A model generated the notes under the pieces. That model saw nothing but the letters and a program-made list of their open reading frames with translations. It did not search any database and was not told the DNA's origin. Source: Oscillospiraceae bacterium (lineage in GTDB: Bacteria > Bacillota > Clostridia > Oscillospirales > Oscillospiraceae). From it: a DNA stretch of 57,189 nucleotides. Each line of letters begins with the position of its first letter. Within the stretch, counting starts at the first letter, position 1. The DNA is taken from NCBI GenBank assembly GCA_015068135.1, contig SVLB01000013.1:1-57189 (forward strand). The letters are read 5' to 3'. Positions 55,027 to 57,189 of the stretch are shown here, piece by piece. The position numbers and the translations under genes were made by a program.

Positions 55027-55123
55027 GCTAAGCCTTCCCCTTGGGGAAGGTGCCCCAGTGGTCACACTGGGGCGGATGAGGGAGTCCCTGAGGGGAACGG
55101 GACAAGAGAACCGTCCCCTCGTC
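55027..55123. repeat. Dispersed repeats: CTTCCCCTTGGGGAAGG element plus REP core
   Basis: Positions about 55029-55090 hold a hairpin-rich element (CTTCCCC/GGGGAAG and GCCCCAGTG/CACTGGGGC) of a type common in gut Clostridia. Positions 55096-55123 hold a REP copy that differs from the copies around the transposase by one base. Confidence 0.65.
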
Positions 55124-55816
55124 CCTTTGTGCTACTTGTTGTCCCGCTGTCTTAAGATAATGATATATGCTATGCATAGTATCCGAAACTGCGTAACCGT
55201 TGTCGTCATTACGCCTGGACGCAAGAAACAATAGGATCCTCTCAATATTTTCGGCATCCGCAATATCTTCCAGTGTATGCAGAATCGCACACTTGACTTG
55301 ATAGTTTCCTACATCGAACAAACGCAATAGATCTTCCAATCGTTCTTTTTCACCCAGATTATATAATCCTGCGTAAATATCAACGTAAATTCGAGGACTT
55401 TGTTCCTTAGAAGCCGCAGTGCGCAATAGGATTTGGGCATCGCGTTTATGACGCTCTCCGGAAGCTACCGATAAGCCCCAAAAGCTATAGGCCCGCACCA
55501 AATCGCTCTCATCCTTCACTCCATCGCAAAAAGCCAGATAACTCTCTTCGCATGGAAAATTGCTCAAGGAATCAATGGCTTCCAGGCGCACAAATTCATC
55601 TTCATCCTTTGACAATTCAATCAATAGCGAAACAGCCCTCGTATCTCCACAGGCAAGGCTTTTTGCCAACACGCTGCGTAATTCTTCAGTACTTGATTTA
55701 ATTAAACCTTCGAGGAAATGTACTGAAAAATAGCGAAACGGAGTTATTCCATTTCTGAAACATTGAAGTAAAAAAAGTTCTACACGCTCAAATACTATTG
55801 AATCCGTATTTTTCAA
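55028..55816 (-). CDS. HEAT-repeat protein, possible immunity protein, with repeat-derived C-terminus
   Basis: A 262-residue all-helical protein with HEAT-like repeats: RSVLAKSLACGDTRAVSLLIELSKDEDEFVRLEAIDSL, then DESDLVRAYSFWGLSVA and DVGNYQVKCAILHTLEDIAD (about 48-200). Start is TTG 55816 with GAGGTG eight bases upstream. The last 35 or so residues (from about AQRDEGTVLLSR) are translated from dispersed repeats, so the original stop has been lost and the end replaced. It directly follows, on the same strand, the tail of an RHS-type toxin reading frame (stop at 55819), the normal place for an immunity gene. Immunity function is an inference. Confidence 0.65.
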   Translation of the reverse strand: MKNTDSIVFERVELFLLQCFRNGITPFRYFSVHFLEGLIKSSTEELRSVLAKSLACGDTRAVSLLIELSKDEDEFVRLEAIDSLSNFPCEESYLAFCDGVKDESDLVRAYSFWGLSVASGERHKRDAQILLRTAASKEQSPRIYVDIYAGLYNLGEKERLEDLLRLFDVGNYQVKCAILHTLEDIADAENIERILLFLASRRNDDNGYAVSDTMHSIYHYLKTAGQQVAQRDEGTVLLSRSPQGLPHPPQCDHWGTFPKGKA

Positions 55817-55818
55817 TT

Positions 55819-55940
55819 TTAATACACCTCATTACGTTTCGCACGATTTCTTTGTCTTCTTCCCTTCTCCTCCTTCTGGTAACGTCGTCGTTCCTTTTTG
55901 CTTATTTTTTTGTCGTGGGCCTTCTGTGTTACCTCTGAGA
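55819..55940 (-). pseudogene. C-terminal tail of a degraded RHS-type toxin gene
   Basis: The minus-strand frame reads TQKAHDKKISKKERRRYQ, then KGRRQRNRAKRNEVY and TAA. Such Arg/Lys-rich ends are frequent at the C-termini of clostridial RHS/polymorphic toxins with nuclease domains. The upstream part is cut off by the REP copy at 55941-55968. Confidence 0.5.
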
Positions 55941-56789
55941 GACAAGGGGACGGTTCTCTTGTCCCGTTCAAACATTCCATTCAACCACCTTTTTTGTCAT
56001 GCCGGTCAGTCGACTGATTTGTCTGATCGACATCCCTTTTTCGTGCAGTTTTCGTATATACGTATTTCTTTTTTTAATTTCCAGTCCTTGGAATTCCGCA
56101 ACGTTTTTGCATTTAGAAATCTTTATAATTAATTTTTTCGCCTCTTCGTCGGTCAGACGAAATCTCTCATCGATCTCAAGGCATTTATCATCATTTTCTT
56201 GCCGGTGATAATCAACAAATTGCTCAATAGGCAATATGGACAAAACAAACTCGGTATCTGTCAAACACGGCTTCCCAAGATACTCTCTCATGCTGCTATA
56301 TCCATATTCCTCTGCCCTCTTACACAGCTTTGCCTTGACAGGATTTTGGTGGATATACCGCAATACTGTCAGTAAGTAGCCATCATCCTCCACGGGCTCA
56401 CTTTTATATCGGTCTTGAAACAAGTGTCCACAACGATGATATTTCCAATTATACCAGTACACGTAACTACCGGCAATTCGCTTAAAAACCTGTGCCAGAT
56501 TCTCTTGCCCCTCTTTTATTAAGATATGGATATGGTTTCCCATAAGGCAGTAGGCATATATGGAATAACCGCAAACCTCTTTATAATTTAACAGCGTTTC
56601 AATAAAGCGGTCACGATCTTCGTTGTCTTCAAAGATTTGTTGACGGTTTATACCGCGCAGCATAATATGATAGATACCTGTTGCGCTTTGTTTTCTGGAC
56701 TGTCTTGGCATTTTGATCATCCTGTTTAATTGTATACTGCAGGTATTTTCTTGTCAAGGGGAACGGGACAAGAGAACCGTCCCCTTGTC
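55941..56789 (-). mobile_element. REP-flanked RAYT unit (REPtron-like)
   Basis: Positions 55941-55968 are the exact 28-base reverse complement of 56762-56789. The two arms contain the REP core GACAAGGGGACGGTTCTCTT and enclose a single Y1-transposase gene. The left arm touches the stop codon of that gene. Confidence 0.75.
55968..56711 (-). CDS. REP-associated tyrosine transposase (Y1_Tnp/RAYT)
   Basis: A 247-residue protein of the IS200-like Y1 transposase superfamily, RAYT type. It has YHIMLRGINRQQIFEDNEDR at the start, the HUH motif in YCLMGNHIHILIKE (about 57-70), SYVYWYNWKYHRCGHLFQDRYKS (about 86-108) with the conserved Tyr and Arg, and LRYIHQNPVKAKLC (about 120-133). The C-terminal part has a helix-turn-helix-like end (MSIRQISRLTGMTKKVVE). 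RAYTs cut single-stranded REP hairpins, which fits the REP copies here. ATG 56711 has AGGA at seven bases; ATG 56720 sits on that site. Confidence 0.9.
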   Translation of the reverse strand: MPRQSRKQSATGIYHIMLRGINRQQIFEDNEDRDRFIETLLNYKEVCGYSIYAYCLMGNHIHILIKEGQENLAQVFKRIAGSYVYWYNWKYHRCGHLFQDRYKSEPVEDDGYLLTVLRYIHQNPVKAKLCKRAEEYGYSSMREYLGKPCLTDTEFVLSILPIEQFVDYHRQENDDKCLEIDERFRLTDEEAKKLIIKISKCKNVAEFQGLEIKKRNTYIRKLHEKGMSIRQISRLTGMTKKVVEWNV

Positions 56790-56812
56790 CCCATCAACAT
56801 ATTCCTAAAGCT

Positions 56813-56844
56813 ACAGACCGCCAGTGTTAATACCGGCGGTCTGT
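56813..56844. terminator. Hairpin, possibly the terminator of the minus-strand kinase fragment
   Basis: ACAGACCGCC (56813-56822) pairs with GGCGGTCTGT (56835-56844) around a 12-base loop. The T run is weak on both sides. Confidence 0.5.
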
Positions 56845-56847
56845 TTG

Positions 56848-56961
56848 TTATTCAAATACAATTCGCATTGTAGTTCCTTCACTAACTACGCTATTGCGTT
56901 CAATATGTGCCCCAAGGCATTGCGCGGCTTGTTTGGCGATGGAGAGGCCCAGGCCGGATGC
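56848..56961 (-). pseudogene. C-terminal fragment of a histidine kinase
   Basis: The minus strand reads SGLGLSIAKQAAQCLGAHIE and then a VSEGTTMRIVFE end before TAA, the G2 box and last strands of a kinase ATPase domain. Just upstream (about 56962-56975) the frame has a TGA and the similar reading DGEKGE is in another frame. Either a one-base shift or a junction has broken the gene; upstream kinase domains are not present in the window. Confidence 0.6.
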
Positions 56962-57095
56962 TCACCCTTTTCTCCGTCGTGGAAGAATTGCCAGGTGGTG
57001 CCGTCAAACATATTGATGCCTTCTGCGGTATTCTTGACCGCGTGGGAATGGACCAAATCAATATGGAGACATCTGTACAGAATCGTACAGATAGT

Positions 57096-57129
57096 AAAAA
57101 GTCGGTCACTCAAAATGGAAGTGACCGAC
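57096..57129 (-). terminator. Terminator of the partial gene at the window end
   Basis: GTCGGTCAC (57101-57109) pairs with GTGACCGAC (57121-57129); on the minus strand the stem is followed by TTTTT (A5 at 57096-57100). Confidence 0.7.
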
Positions 57130-57151
57130 TCATCTTGTATTGTTGTCAGAC

Positions 57152-57189
57152 TTATTTCTCTTGCTGCATAACCAGCTCACCGTTCAGAT
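57152..57189 (-). CDS. C-terminal end of an unidentified gene (runs off the window)
   Basis: The minus-strand frame reads LNGELVMQQEK followed by TAA at 57152-57154, 22 bases before a good terminator. Too short to identify. Confidence 0.35.
   Translation of the reverse strand, partial: LNGELVMQQEK

Overview
The window is chromosomal DNA that looks like a gut Firmicute of the class Clostridia, probably an Oscillospirales-type anaerobe. The reasons are strong AGGAGG-type ribosome binding sites, sigma-A promoters, two-component and ABC gene styles typical of that group, a two-subunit class I fumarase, lipoproteins with Thr/Glu-rich linkers, and many small dispersed repeats. The genus is an inference; no rRNA or tRNA gene was seen. 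Most of the window reads as GC-rich, while the last 6 kb (from about 51.5 kb) is clearly more AT-rich and full of repeats and gene fragments.

Layout. (1) 1-3430: end of a fumarate reductase-like flavoprotein, an AspT-type transporter and both fumarase subunits, a C4-dicarboxylate set. (2) 3.5-10.2 kb: a response regulator and histidine kinase pair, a DUF2079 membrane protein, a GNAT acetyltransferase and, convergent, an M14 carboxypeptidase. (3) 10.3-10.8 kb: a ribbon-helix-helix-like regulator divergent from a small Zn-ribbon-like protein, with palindromes between them. (4) 10.9-14.8 kb: a GDPD, SorE-like dehydrogenase and PfkB operon divergent from a DeoR-family regulator that appears to have a leaderless mRNA. 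(5) 15.0-51.3 kb: the main feature, a locus of 22 genes. It holds a secreted 2128-residue repeat protein, a ROK-family repressor, and then a 20-gene co-directional run (23551-51322).

The 20-gene run encodes, in order: a ceramidase-fold hydrolase, a NagA-like deacetylase, a NagB-like isomerase/deaminase, a LarA-family racemase, YesL-type DUF624, a solute-binding lipoprotein and two permeases, an orphan TIM-barrel enzyme, an SGNH hydrolase, a DUF4091 (GH123-like) enzyme, a 455-residue lipoprotein, a 1803-residue repeat lipoprotein, a PHP protein, a GH20 enzyme, a creatininase-family protein, an N-acyltransferase-like protein, a GH3 enzyme, a second PHP protein and a CBM9-like protein. None of the hydrolases has a signal peptide. 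The likely logic is that giant surface beta-helix proteins hold or present a glycan, the ABC transporter imports N-acetylhexosamine-containing oligosaccharides, and cytoplasmic enzymes remove sugars, acyl and amide groups and feed amino-sugar catabolism. Two near-palindromic ROK boxes with matching promoter layouts (15030 and 23280) suggest one regulon. The exact substrate is not visible in the sequence.

(6) 51.3-57.2 kb: a 3'-truncated MocR-type regulator beside a UPF0340 protein and an ECF S-component (possibly vitamin B6 related), a small SH3-like lipoprotein, RHS toxin remnants with a HEAT-repeat protein, and a REP-associated tyrosine transposase bounded by perfect 28-bp inverted repeats. 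All calls come from reading the sequence and translations; no database search was run.
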